DNA of 37,155 bases from Caryophanales bacterium UBA6879 (GTDB taxonomy: Bacteria; Bacillota_I; Bacilli_A; RFN20; CAG-288): contig DKCH01000002.1 of the NCBI GenBank assembly GCA_002449135.1, forward strand, positions 1 to 37,155. The letters are read 5' to 3'. Below are positions 15,715 to 23,930 of this stretch, in pieces. Under the pieces are notes generated by a model. The model searched no databases. It was not told where the DNA came from and was given only the letters and a program-made list of their open reading frames with translations. The translations under genes and the position numbers were made by a program. The number at the start of each line of letters is the position of its first letter. Within the stretch, counting starts at the first letter, position 1.

Positions 15715-16572
15715 TTATTTTAAAACCATTGAATAATGATATTTAAAAACACTTCCTGGTTTTAAAATATGTATCCCAGGTTTTTTAGATAATTCTAAAA
15801 CAGGATTTAAATAGTCTGGTAAACCTAACCATGGTTCAATACAAACATAATCACCATAATAATTATCTGACCATATAGCTATAAAATCAGAATGATTAAA
15901 ATTTAAAATGATTGAGGTTTTATCTTTCTTTTTTAGAATTATTTTATCAATATTTTTACCATCTAAAATAATAGTATTAGTTTTTCTAAATAATTCTTTA
16001 CTAAGTTTAATTATATTGGTTTTATATTCTTGCTTTTTTCCTAACATAAAAGAAAATGTAGGATCCTGTAATTCTTGTATTAGTTTACTTTTAGTCTTTA
16101 AAATAATTGAATTATTTGAAATATCACTTTCATTTTCTTTTTCTACAAATGGTAATTTAAACGCAGGATGTGCTCCTAACATAAATGGCATGTCTTTTGT
16201 ATCATTGTTAATAATTTCATAATTAATTATTAATTCATTTTTTATTAATATATAAGAAATTTTAGCCGTAAATTTGTAAGGATAATTCTTAAAAGTTTCA
16301 TCATTAGAATTAAATATATATGAATTTCCATCTTCTTTTCCATTCATATATCTTATTAATCCATGATTTTTAAAAGTATATTTTTTATTATCAATTAAAA
16401 AATAATCCTTAACTCTTGCAATAAAAGGAAAAATAAAAATATCTTGGCCATTCCAAGAATCTTTCCTAATTTGATAAAGATATTCTTTATCTTTTTTCTT
16501 AGAATAAATACTAGTTAAATGCCCACCTAAGCTAGTAGTTTCTATCTTAAATAAATCATTTTCTATAATCAT
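15715..16572 (-). CDS. Aldose 1-epimerase family protein
   Basis: Member of the galactose-mutarotase-like fold that interconverts sugar anomers or related sugar phosphates in the cytoplasm. The 285-residue protein shows WNGQDIFIFPFIARVKDY, FKNHGLIRYMN (the NHG active-site segment), MLGAHPAFKLPF (catalytic His) and YVCIEPWLGLPDYLNP (catalytic Glu). This layout matches the LacX-like branch rather than the classical GalM. The exact sugar is unknown. TGC-TAAAAT lies 8 nt before the ATG and no ribosome binding site is visible, so the mRNA may be leaderless. Confidence 0.88.
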   Translation of the reverse strand: MIIENDLFKIETTSLGGHLTSIYSKKKDKEYLYQIRKDSWNGQDIFIFPFIARVKDYFLIDNKKYTFKNHGLIRYMNGKEDGNSYIFNSNDETFKNYPYKFTAKISYILIKNELIINYEIINNDTKDMPFMLGAHPAFKLPFVEKENESDISNNSIILKTKSKLIQELQDPTFSFMLGKKQEYKTNIIKLSKELFRKTNTIILDGKNIDKIILKKKDKTSIILNFNHSDFIAIWSDNYYGDYVCIEPWLGLPDYLNPVLELSKKPGIHILKPGSVFKYHYSMVLK

Positions 16573-16580
16573 ACTTTTTT

Positions 16581-16589
16581 ATTTTAGCA
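16581..16589 (-). promoter_or_regulatory. Extended -10 adjoining the epimerase start codon
   Basis: TGC-TAAAAT on the minus strand ends 8 nt before the ATG at 16572, which predicts an mRNA with at most 1-3 leader bases. Confidence 0.5.
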
Positions 16590-16590
16590 T

Positions 16591-16626
16591 TAAAAAAGCT
16601 GTAAATAGAATTTACTATTTACAGCA
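16591..16626 (-). terminator. Terminator of gpmA
   Basis: An 11-bp perfect stem (GCTGTAAATAG and CTATTTACAGC) is followed by six T on the minus strand. Confidence 0.9.
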
Positions 16627-16635
16627 TTTAATTTT

Positions 16636-17385
16636 TTACTTAGCTTTACCTTGATTAGCAACAGCTTGAGCTTTTTTAGCAATGGCTGCAGCATCACCAA
16701 CATATTCTTTAGAGATAGGCTTTAAATTTTCATCAAGATGATAAACTAAAGGTACACCAGTAGGAATATTTAAATTAACAATATCAGCATCAGAAATATT
16801 ATCAAGATATTTAACTAAAGCTCTTAAGGAGTTACCATGAGCAACAATTAAAACCTTTTGATCTTGTTCAAGTAAAGGCTTAATATTAGCTTCATAATAA
16901 GGAACAACTCTAGCGATAGTATCTTTTAAAGATTCAGCTAAAGGTAATAATGATTTATCAACCTTTGCATAATGTTTTTGATTAGCAGGATTTCTAACAT
17001 CATCTGGTTTTAATAATGGTGGCCTGACATCAAAGGATCTTCTCCAAAGTTTAACTTGAGCTTCACCATATTTTTCAGCAGTTTCAGCTTTATTTAAACC
17101 TTGTAAAGCACCATAATGTCTTTCATTTAATTGCCAAGCTTTATAAACAGGTAAATATTCTTCATCCATTTGTTCCAAAGCTAAATTCATAGTATGAATA
17201 GCTCTCTTTAAATAAGAAGTGAAGACAACATCAAAACTATAACCAGCTTGAGCTAATTTTCTACCAGCATCAGCAGCTTCTAATTTACCATTTTCAGATA
17301 AATCAACATCGGTCCAGCCAGTGAAAAGATTTTCCTTATTCCAGACAGATTCACCATGTCTTAATAAGACTAAAGTTTTATTCAT
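16636..17385 (-). CDS. gpmA: 2,3-bisphosphoglycerate-dependent phosphoglycerate mutase
   Basis: Glycolytic enzyme that converts 3-phosphoglycerate to 2-phosphoglycerate. The 249-residue length is typical of the cofactor-dependent form. It has the phosphohistidine motif LLRHGESVWNKENLFTGWTD, the catalytic Glu in LNERHYGALQGLNK, RRSFDVRPP, and the second His in VAHGNSLRALVKYL. The start at 17385 follows GGAGG; an upstream reading from 17508 runs through the promoter region and is not used. A TGT-TAAAAT extended -10 lies about 30 bp upstream. The C-terminal extension is Ala/Lys-rich (AAAIAKKAQAVANQGKAK), as in many Bacilli. Confidence 0.97.
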   Translation of the reverse strand: MNKTLVLLRHGESVWNKENLFTGWTDVDLSENGKLEAADAGRKLAQAGYSFDVVFTSYLKRAIHTMNLALEQMDEEYLPVYKAWQLNERHYGALQGLNKAETAEKYGEAQVKLWRRSFDVRPPLLKPDDVRNPANQKHYAKVDKSLLPLAESLKDTIARVVPYYEANIKPLLEQDQKVLIVAHGNSLRALVKYLDNISDADIVNLNIPTGVPLVYHLDENLKPISKEYVGDAAAIAKKAQAVANQGKAK

Positions 17386-17525
17386 TAACAATTCCTCCAA
17401 ATACAATGATATTTTAACACTAACAAAATATATATTGCACTTTATATTAATATTGATTTTAAAAATTTTTGAAGTTAAATATAAGCATTTATAGTAAAAT
17501 ATATTCATATATTTAGGAGGTCAAG

Positions 17526-17996
17526 ATGACATACAACAATAAAACATTCAGAGTCTCACATGGGGTTTCAAAAAAATTAATAATTTCTATCATTGCTTGT
17601 ATCTTTGGTATCGTTTCGCTTTTCTTATTATTAACTCCTGGTTTAGTTTATACAAGTGCCATTTCTTCAAAAGTCACTTATTTTTCATTAGGAGAAGTAA
17701 TCTGGGGCGGTTCAGTTTTTTCTGTTAATCCTGGATTGATTGTTGCTTTCTTTTTAGTAATTGCTGCTAGTTTAATAGTATTAGCAACTTCTTCTTTTCA
17801 CTATATAGGCTTCTTAGCGGGTATTTTATTTTTAACTGCTGCTGTTTTATATTTTTGTGCTATACCTTTATCCTCTTCTGCTCTTGAATTACTTAGTAGT
17901 AAAGGACAAGCTTCTTTGGCCTATGGAACAATAACAAGTGGTGTTTTATTAATCATCTCATCGATTTTAAGCTTCATTGCTTCTTGGGGTGAATAA
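17526..17996 (+). CDS. Four-helix membrane protein, first of a tandem pair
   Basis: A 156-residue protein with four predicted membrane segments (about residues 17-40, 68-88, 92-112 and 128-152) and an extracytoplasmic loop after the first. AGGAGGTC precedes the start. It is related to the gene 66 bp downstream: both share the order LLLxPGxxYT, SLG or NLG, NxGLIxAF and ILYFCxxPL. I recognise no named family. The pair may encode subunits of one complex or small membrane sensors. Confidence 0.75.
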   Translation: MTYNNKTFRVSHGVSKKLIISIIACIFGIVSLFLLLTPGLVYTSAISSKVTYFSLGEVIWGGSVFSVNPGLIVAFFLVIAASLIVLATSSFHYIGFLAGILFLTAAVLYFCAIPLSSSALELLSSKGQASLAYGTITSGVLLIISSILSFIASWGE

Positions 17997-18062
17997 AGTT
18001 ATATTGTAAAAATAAATTATAAAGTATAAAATAAATAAGTCATTAATAATGAGGAGAAAATA

Positions 18063-18536
18063 ATGGAATATACAAATAAAATACCTTCAAAGTACAGCAA
18101 AAAGAAAGAAAGTAGTTTTCATATTAATAATGTCTTATCAATCACTTCTAGCGTAGTTGGTGGTTTAAGCTTACTTTTCTTACTCTTACCTGGCATTTCT
18201 TACACTACTGGCTTTTATCCTACTGATGGAAGCTTTAATTTAGGAGCTATGACCTTTGGTAATAACACTTTTGCCCCACTTAATATCGGTCTATTAATAG
18301 CCTTCATCTTCACAATCTTAGGTATTGTCTTTACTGCTTTAATTAATGTAAATAAAGTTGCTATTGCTAGTGGTATGTTCGCAGTTGTCTTATTTGTTAC
18401 TAGTGCTATCCTTTACTTCTGTACAGTACCTTTATATGGTAACTTATCTGCTAGTTTAGGTTCTGGTGCAATTTGTTTAGGAGTCTTTAACTTAATTTGC
18501 GCTATTATTACTTTTATTGCTGCATCTTATAAATAA
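18063..18536 (+). CDS. Four-helix membrane protein, second of a tandem pair
   Basis: A 157-residue paralogue of the gene at 17526. Segments LLLPGISYTTG, NLGAMTFGNN, LNIGLLIAFIF and AILYFCTVPLYG line up with the first copy. The hydrophilic N-terminus is longer and Lys/Ser-rich. It has its own ribosome binding site (GAGGAG) and possibly its own -10. The pair ends in a strong terminator. Function unknown. Confidence 0.75.
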   Translation: MEYTNKIPSKYSKKKESSFHINNVLSITSSVVGGLSLLFLLLPGISYTTGFYPTDGSFNLGAMTFGNNTFAPLNIGLLIAFIFTILGIVFTALINVNKVAIASGMFAVVLFVTSAILYFCTVPLYGNLSASLGSGAICLGVFNLICAIITFIAASYK

Positions 18537-18561
18537 AATATAACCAAACTTAAAATTAAAG

Positions 18562-18587
18562 TCCTGCGTAAGTGCAGGATTTTTTTA
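18562..18587 (+). terminator. Terminator of the membrane-protein pair
   Basis: TCCTGC and GCAGGA arms with a six-base loop are followed by seven T. Confidence 0.92.
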
Positions 18588-18654
18588 TTTCTAATTATTT
18601 AAATAATTAAAAACATAATTTATGACTGAACAAAAAGTTTAAATATTAATCTTA

Positions 18655-20094
18655 CTATATAGTAGCCTTAACTACTCTTTTATATTTATAGTATTCCAAA
18701 ATATTAATTTCATCTTTTTGTGCAAAAACAAAAATCAAAGGAAGCATATAAATAATAGAAAAGAAAGTATTATCTATAAAACCATGAATAAAACCTACAC
18801 ATAAAAAATAAATAAGTGCTAATGTTGTTTGTTTATTCTTTAAATTTAAAGTAGTAAAAACCAACTCTAAAGAATTAATAACAAATAAAACAATACCAAT
18901 AACTCCTAAACTAGTTAAAAAAGTCATCCATGTATTATGAGCTAAAGCAATACCAATATCAGAGCCCGGCTTAGCAAAATAAAATTGATATAACTCAAAC
19001 AAAGAAGTATAACTACAACCAATAACAGGGGAAGTATAAAATTTATCAATACAGAATTTCCATAAAAGATCCCTATCTGTTAAATTAAAGCCTCTTTTCA
19101 AAATTTCAACAAAATATTTGTTTAAATTATCATTATAAACAACTAGTGCTAAACAAAAAGTCACCATCATACAAAACACTAAAAAGCTTGTAGAAAGAGA
19201 GGAAATAATATCTCCTTTTTTATAAAACATTAAATAACACATCAATAAAGAAAGAAGAATCAAAGTAATTAAACCACCACGAGAATTTGAAATAAAAATT
19301 ACAAAAATAGAAAATAAAATTAAAAGCAAAGCATCAATTCTCTTTTTATTTCTATTAAAAATAACACATAAAAATGGTAGAGAAATTTCAAAAGCTAGCG
19401 AAGTAACGTTTTTAGAATTAGACCAACCTAAATCATCTGTATAAAACAAAACAGAATTATTATTTTTTGTAAAATTAGCAATTATTACTTCAATACTAAT
19501 AATTAAAGCCCAAACATAAAATGTTTTATAAAGCAAATCATATCTATCAGTTTTAGCAGTATTAACAAAAACAAGATAAATTAAAATAAAAGCCACAACT
19601 AGAAAATCAACAAAATAACCATATAAAATAAATTCTGTTTTAAAAAATTGAGGCGTTAAAGTAGGATTAGCAAACTGATTATAGATAGAAGAAATAAAAG
19701 ATAAAACAGCAATTAAAATAAAAGAAAGTCCACATGATCCAAAAGAAAAATTAAGCTTTCTATTTATAATAATTTGCTTAACATACATTCCAATAATACC
19801 TAATAATCCAAAGCTTAATTCAACAATCAGTTCAATCGGAATAGTATTAAAATATGGCATTTTTGAATAAGAAAATAAAACATAAAAAATAAGTGGAGCA
19901 AAAAGCAAACCATTATTAGTAAAAAATAAAATGGCAAATGAATATAAACAAGTAAAAACACAACTAGTAATAGAAGAAGAAAAAATCCAACAGATTAAAA
20001 AAATAAAACCTTCAATTAATAAAAAAGGATATGAACTTAGAACTTTTTCATTTCTTTCAGGATTCTTTATTGCTTCTAAAACCTTGTTTAACAT
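18655..20094 (-). CDS. O-antigen ligase/polymerase-like membrane protein
   Basis: A 479-residue polytopic membrane protein with about a dozen hydrophobic segments. The central and C-terminal region has the Wzy_C (O-antigen ligase family) pattern. ISNSRGGLITL is followed by an extracytoplasmic loop with LTDRDLLWKFCIDKFYTSPVIGC and then AHNTWMTFLTSLGVIGIVLF. Conserved Arg and His residues of this family lie in these two segments. In Gram-positives such proteins polymerise or attach glycans at the outer membrane face; the substrate is unknown. It starts 17 nt after the rsmE stop. It lacks a ribosome binding site but has TATAAT 8 nt before the ATG, so it may have its own leaderless transcript. 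Confidence 0.8.
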   Translation of the reverse strand: MLNKVLEAIKNPERNEKVLSSYPFLLIEGFIFLICWIFSSSITSCVFTCLYSFAILFFTNNGLLFAPLIFYVLFSYSKMPYFNTIPIELIVELSFGLLGIIGMYVKQIIINRKLNFSFGSCGLSFILIAVLSFISSIYNQFANPTLTPQFFKTEFILYGYFVDFLVVAFILIYLVFVNTAKTDRYDLLYKTFYVWALIISIEVIIANFTKNNNSVLFYTDDLGWSNSKNVTSLAFEISLPFLCVIFNRNKKRIDALLLILFSIFVIFISNSRGGLITLILLSLLMCYLMFYKKGDIISSLSTSFLVFCMMVTFCLALVVYNDNLNKYFVEILKRGFNLTDRDLLWKFCIDKFYTSPVIGCSYTSLFELYQFYFAKPGSDIGIALAHNTWMTFLTSLGVIGIVLFVINSLELVFTTLNLKNKQTTLALIYFLCVGFIHGFIDNTFFSIIYMLPLIFVFAQKDEINILEYYKYKRVVKATI

Positions 20095-20102
20095 ATAAAA
20101 TA

Positions 20103-20108
20103 ATTATA
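20103..20108 (-). promoter_or_regulatory. -10 element adjoining the ligase-like gene start
   Basis: TATAAT on the minus strand lies in the 17-nt gap between the rsmE stop and the ATG at 20094, ending 8 nt before the start codon. Confidence 0.4.
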
Positions 20109-20111
20109 CTA

Positions 20112-20825
20112 TTACTCTATTAAATAATCTATACAGCTAAGACCATAAAAGGCAGCGGTCTCAGCTCTTAAGATTCTTTTACCTAAACTAACAATTTTAA
20201 AACCATTATCTTTATATAGGTCTACTTCTTCTTTACTAAATCCACCTTCTGGTCCGAATACAAATACTATATTCTTAGAATCACTTTTTTCAATTGATAT
20301 TTTTTGTCCTTTTAAAGCTTCATCTTCATATGCAATAAATTTATTAGAACTATCCTTATATAAACCACTTAATTTATTAAAATCTTCTAAAGGATATAGC
20401 TTTGGGATTATAGTTCTATTAGATTGTTCACTAGCGTTTAATAAAATCTTTTCAAAACGTTCTCTTCTTAATTCAAACTCTTGCTTACTAATTCTTTTAA
20501 TTACTCTACTAGATAAATAAGGATAAATTTCTTTGACACCTAATTCAGTAGCTTTTTGTATAACTAATTCAAAATTTTCTCTTTTTAAAAGTGGACAAAA
20601 TAATACTAAATTATATTGTAATTCTCTATTAACTTTTTCTGTAACATCATCAATAATTTTAGCTTCAAATGGCTTTAATTTAGTTACTTGACATATATAT
20701 ATTTTTGAATTACAACAAAATTCAATATTTTCACCCATATTTAATCTAATTACTTTAATATGTTTCAAACTTTCATCAGAAAACACTGGGGTATTTTTAA
20801 CAATATTTCCAAAGAATCTTCTCAT
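20112..20825 (-). CDS. rsmE: 16S rRNA m3U1498 methyltransferase
   Basis: SPOUT-class methyltransferase that methylates U1498 of 16S rRNA using S-adenosylmethionine. The 237-residue protein has an N-terminal PUA-like part beginning MRRFFG and the signature KATELGVKEIYPYLSSRV. It continues with NASEQSNRTIIPKL, the knot residues FVFGPEGGFSKEEVDLY and LGKRILRAETAAFYGL. It overlaps the upstream small gene by four bases (ATGA), so the two are translationally coupled. Confidence 0.95.
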   Translation of the reverse strand: MRRFFGNIVKNTPVFSDESLKHIKVIRLNMGENIEFCCNSKIYICQVTKLKPFEAKIIDDVTEKVNRELQYNLVLFCPLLKRENFELVIQKATELGVKEIYPYLSSRVIKRISKQEFELRRERFEKILLNASEQSNRTIIPKLYPLEDFNKLSGLYKDSSNKFIAYEDEALKGQKISIEKSDSKNIVFVFGPEGGFSKEEVDLYKDNGFKIVSLGKRILRAETAAFYGLSCIDYLIE

Positions 20826-21076
20826 TTTAAATAATTATTAGCGTAATTATAATCTATAGCTTCTTTATTTAAAGATTGTAAATCTAGATGTGCTTGATCT
20901 AATTGATTTAAAAAATCTAAGTCTATAGGTTTCTCATTATGTAAATTAATAACTTGAGAAATGTATAAATCAATAGTATCCAAAACATTACCAATATTAT
21001 TAATATTTAATTCTTTAATTCCTAATTTCTTTAATGCTTCTAAAGTCGTTATATTTAATTTAATTAAATTTTCCAT
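20822..21076 (-). CDS. Small conserved-looking protein, unknown function
   Basis: An 84-residue acidic, helical protein beginning MENLIKLNITTLEALKKLGI. GAGGAAAG precedes the start, and its stop overlaps the rsmE start as ATGA, good evidence that it is a real gene. Helix-turn-helix-like amphipathic stretches can be seen but no family is recognised. The general shape recalls small subunit-type proteins such as GatC, but no diagnostic residue supports that. Confidence 0.65.
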   Translation of the reverse strand: MENLIKLNITTLEALKKLGIKELNINNIGNVLDTIDLYISQVINLHNEKPIDLDFLNQLDQAHLDLQSLNKEAIDYNYANNYLK

Positions 21077-21118
21077 ATATCTTTCCTCTTTAATATTTTA
21101 CTAAGTATTTAGCTAAAA

Positions 21119-21155
21119 TTAAATTAAAAAGGGCTACAAACTTAAAAGTAGCCCA
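21119..21155 (-). terminator. Terminator of the pectinesterase gene
   Basis: GGGCTAC and GTAGCCC form a 7-bp GC-rich stem, followed by TTTTT and further T-rich sequence on the minus strand. Confidence 0.88.
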
Positions 21156-21185
21156 ATAAAGAAAGGAAACTATAAATAAAAGGAA

Positions 21186-23396
21186 TTATGAATTAAAACT
21201 ATTTAATATTGCTTCTACAGCATTATACATAACTGTATATTCTTCTTCAGTTAAGAATTTACCTCCGTTAACTGGAGTAGTAATTGAACCTTCACCGCTG
21301 TTATTATATTCATTAAATCTTGCATTAACTGGTGAATTTCCTGACATTGCTTCAAATCTATGATTCTTTTCACCTGTTCCATAAGGAGCTTTAGAAATTG
21401 CTTTAGACATAATGCAATTAGCATAAGTTACTAAAGAATTTTTATCCCATGGTCTAGCTAAAGCAACAGTACCTTCTACTACTTGTTCTTCACTTGTAAT
21501 ATTTACATTGTTGAAGAAGAAACCAACAGTATTTTCAAGATCAGCTTTACTTGCCACAATATATCCATTGTTTTTATTTGCTTCTTTAGCACGATATTTA
21601 ACTTTAACTTCGCCACCTTTAATATAAACTTTTGCCTTATTTTCACCAAAAATAAAGTCGGTCATACCAGTAATAAAACAGTTTTCATAAACTTGTTCAC
21701 CTTCTCTAGCATACAAAGTATCTTGAAAACCATTAAAGGCACAAGAATTGAAATAAGCCTTAGCTGAAACTACAATTGCACATGCTTGTTTACTGCCTTT
21801 AGTTGAATTATCATATTCATCCATAGTAGTAAAAGCTCTATTATCAAAAGTAATATTACTAGCTTTAAAATTATCAGCTCCTGGAATAACAGTTACCGAA
21901 GAAGAACCATAAGTAGATAAAGTATTTCCTTTAGCATCAACATCTTCAGCAATATATTTTTCAAATATCTTGACTGTATCCTTATTTTCACCTTTTAAAG
22001 TAATGTTAGGTACCTCAATATATAGTTTTTCTTGATATTCACCATTAGCTAAATTAATAACAGCCTCAGTATTATCTTTTCTAGCATATTTAATAAAATC
22101 ATGTGCTGACTGAATACTATTAAAATATAATTTAGATTCAAAAGTTTCACCATCTTTTTTACTACTATCTACATAAACTTGATATTTATTAGTATTATCT
22201 TTTACTAATTTAGAAGCAGAGATAACATTAACTACTAAATTCTTAGTTTGAGTAACATTACCTTTAGTAAAACTAATAGTGATAGTTTTTTTCCCTTCAC
22301 TAGAAGAATCAAAACCAGTAATAGTTGGGGTAACAATTTCAGAATAAGAACCAGAAATAGCTTTAACAACTAAACCAGAAGTATCAAAGCTTGCGTTAAC
22401 ATCATAAACACTACTTACTCTAATAGCTTCTTTAGAATTAACTAAAAACTCAGAATAAACTTCAATATTTTCTAAAGAATGAACATTTACTATAAATTTC
22501 TTATTTTCAAATTCTTTATATTTAACAACAATTTCATAATTTCCTTCTGCATCTTTATTAAATGCCGAAGTATCAACAACATAATCAGAATCATTTAATT
22601 CAGTTTTTACTCCGTTTTCATCAATAGAGTAAACTTTTAAATTATCTTTAACAAATTCATCACCAACAAAATAATCTTTCTTTACTAAAGTAGTATCAAC
22701 TTCAAAGTCAACTTCTTTACCTTTATTAACTTCTTGTGTTAAACCAAAATAATAAAAATTAACTGTTTTACTAGTAGGTTTTAAAGTATAAACACCAGCT
22801 TTAGGTAAATTAATTGTTAATGTTACATTAGTTTTACCATTAAAACCATTCTCTGGAGTGGATTTATAAATTTCAGCACCAGTAGAATCAGTAATAGCAA
22901 TTTGTCTAGAAGTATCAGAAGAATTTCCACAAATACCATTAACATATAAAGTAGCATTATCACTTATAGTAGTAATTTCTAAAGATTGTTTATCCATTTG
23001 TAAACGATAACTTGCTTTATATTCCTCAGAAGGAATGTCTGTTACAGTTTTACTACTAGCAGTAATTTTAGCAGTTCCAATTAATTTAAACGCATTATTA
23101 AAAACAACATCAGTTTGTCCATTAAAAGAAAAATATTTATCCACAACAAGTTCAGTAAGTAAACTAACTTTTTCATCAGTACTACTAGTAGAAGAACTTG
23201 AACTAGAGCTGGAACTAGAACTAACTATATTTTCACTTGAAGAAACATTTGGTTTATCAGATTTAGAAGAAGAAGAACTAACAAGAGATGAAGTTTGGCT
23301 ATTTAAAGAACTAGAATCACTATCTTTTGTTGGAGTACAAGAAGAAACTGAAAGAAGTAATAAAGATAAAGATAAAACTTTTAATATTTTTTTCAT
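21186..23396 (-). CDS. Surface lipoprotein pectinesterase (CE8)
   Basis: Removes methyl esters from homogalacturonan at the cell surface. The 736-residue protein has a lipoprotein signal with lipid Cys at residue 20, then a Ser-rich tether to about 75. A beta-sandwich domain follows (about 85-222), then two Ig-like modules (about 225-305 and 306-392) and the CE8 beta-helix (about 403-700). Active-site features are all present: QACAIVV (Gln537), FNGFQDTLY (Gln558, Asp559), GMTDFIFGE (Asp580) and LARPWD (Arg648). Family members usually read LGRPW. It is monocistronic, with AAGGAAA before the start, its own terminator and a perfect cre-type box about 40-60 bp upstream, so glucose repression through CcpA is likely. 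The Ser/Glu repetition encoding the tether also gives a spurious frame on the other strand. Confidence 0.93.
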   Translation of the reverse strand: MKKILKVLSLSLLLLSVSSCTPTKDSDSSSLNSQTSSLVSSSSSKSDKPNVSSSENIVSSSSSSSSSSSTSSTDEKVSLLTELVVDKYFSFNGQTDVVFNNAFKLIGTAKITASSKTVTDIPSEEYKASYRLQMDKQSLEITTISDNATLYVNGICGNSSDTSRQIAITDSTGAEIYKSTPENGFNGKTNVTLTINLPKAGVYTLKPTSKTVNFYYFGLTQEVNKGKEVDFEVDTTLVKKDYFVGDEFVKDNLKVYSIDENGVKTELNDSDYVVDTSAFNKDAEGNYEIVVKYKEFENKKFIVNVHSLENIEVYSEFLVNSKEAIRVSSVYDVNASFDTSGLVVKAISGSYSEIVTPTITGFDSSSEGKKTITISFTKGNVTQTKNLVVNVISASKLVKDNTNKYQVYVDSSKKDGETFESKLYFNSIQSAHDFIKYARKDNTEAVINLANGEYQEKLYIEVPNITLKGENKDTVKIFEKYIAEDVDAKGNTLSTYGSSSVTVIPGADNFKASNITFDNRAFTTMDEYDNSTKGSKQACAIVVSAKAYFNSCAFNGFQDTLYAREGEQVYENCFITGMTDFIFGENKAKVYIKGGEVKVKYRAKEANKNNGYIVASKADLENTVGFFFNNVNITSEEQVVEGTVALARPWDKNSLVTYANCIMSKAISKAPYGTGEKNHRFEAMSGNSPVNARFNEYNNSGEGSITTPVNGGKFLTEEEYTVMYNAVEAILNSFNS

Positions 23397-23438
23397 TTTT
23401 TATGTTTCCTTTCTGAAACTAAATATATTTTACATTTT

Positions 23439-23454
23439 ATGAAAGCGATTACAT
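23439..23454 (+). promoter_or_regulatory. cre box (CcpA site), perfect match to consensus
   Basis: ATGAAAGCGATTACAT fits WTGNAARCGNWWWCAW at every fixed position. It lies in the 157-bp region between the divergent pectinesterase gene and the plus-strand operon that starts at 23554, close to the expected pectinesterase promoter. CcpA binding here would repress the esterase when preferred sugars are plentiful; an effect on the other operon is possible. Confidence 0.75.
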
Positions 23455-23469
23455 AGATTGCCTTAATCT

Positions 23470-23490
23470 TTTTGTGTTTCAAGCACAAAA
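23470..23490. promoter_or_regulatory. Inverted repeat, possible operator
   Basis: TTTTGTG and CACAAAA arms (7 bp, perfect) flank a 7-bp centre (TTTCAAG), upstream of the cre box relative to the pectinesterase gene. The position suits an activator or repressor site. It lacks a T run, so a terminator is unlikely. Confidence 0.4.
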
Positions 23491-23553
23491 TAACTTAAAT
23501 GTATATATTTGTATTTTTTTGAATTTAAATGTATTATTAATAAAGGAGGTCAT

Positions 23554-23928
23554 ATGTCAATATTTTGGTATTCAAAAACAGATAAAACATGTTATGCAAC
23601 AATTTATTCTTCTAATATTACTTTAAATAAATCTAGTTTAGAACTAATTAATAATGCATACAAAGTTAAATTAGGTTTAGATAAAGAAAAGAAACTTATT
23701 ATTATTTCACCTTTAACTAAGGAACAATGTGATTTAAACACTATTGATGAAACTTATTTATTTAATATTACTTTTCACTCATCGTATGCAAGAATTGCTT
23801 CTACTGATTTTATTTTATTTTTAAGTAACGAATTTAATTTAGATTTGAATAAAAAACCTAAAAAATTTCTTGCATCATATGATAAAAAATTACAAGCTTT
23901 AATTATAGATTTAGGAAAGGAGATATAA
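23554..23928 (+). CDS. Small protein of unknown function, first in NfeD/SPFH operon
   Basis: A 124-residue soluble protein beginning MSIFWYSKTDKTCYATIYSS. The start at 23554 follows AAAGGAGG; an in-frame start at 23509 has none. No family is recognised. The sequence alternates short strands and helices. The NfeD-like gene starts 2 bases after its stop, and SPFH follows, so a role around the membrane or this microdomain complex is suggested by context only. Confidence 0.7.
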   Translation: MSIFWYSKTDKTCYATIYSSNITLNKSSLELINNAYKVKLGLDKEKKLIIISPLTKEQCDLNTIDETYLFNITFHSSYARIASTDFILFLSNEFNLDLNKKPKKFLASYDKKLQALIIDLGKEI

Positions 23929-23930
23929 AT

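Noticed and set aside
23035..23442. 135-codon plus-strand frame rich in Glu/Leu
   Set aside because: Mirror image of the Ser-rich tether of the pectinesterase; the repeated Ser codons read as Leu/Glu on the other strand.
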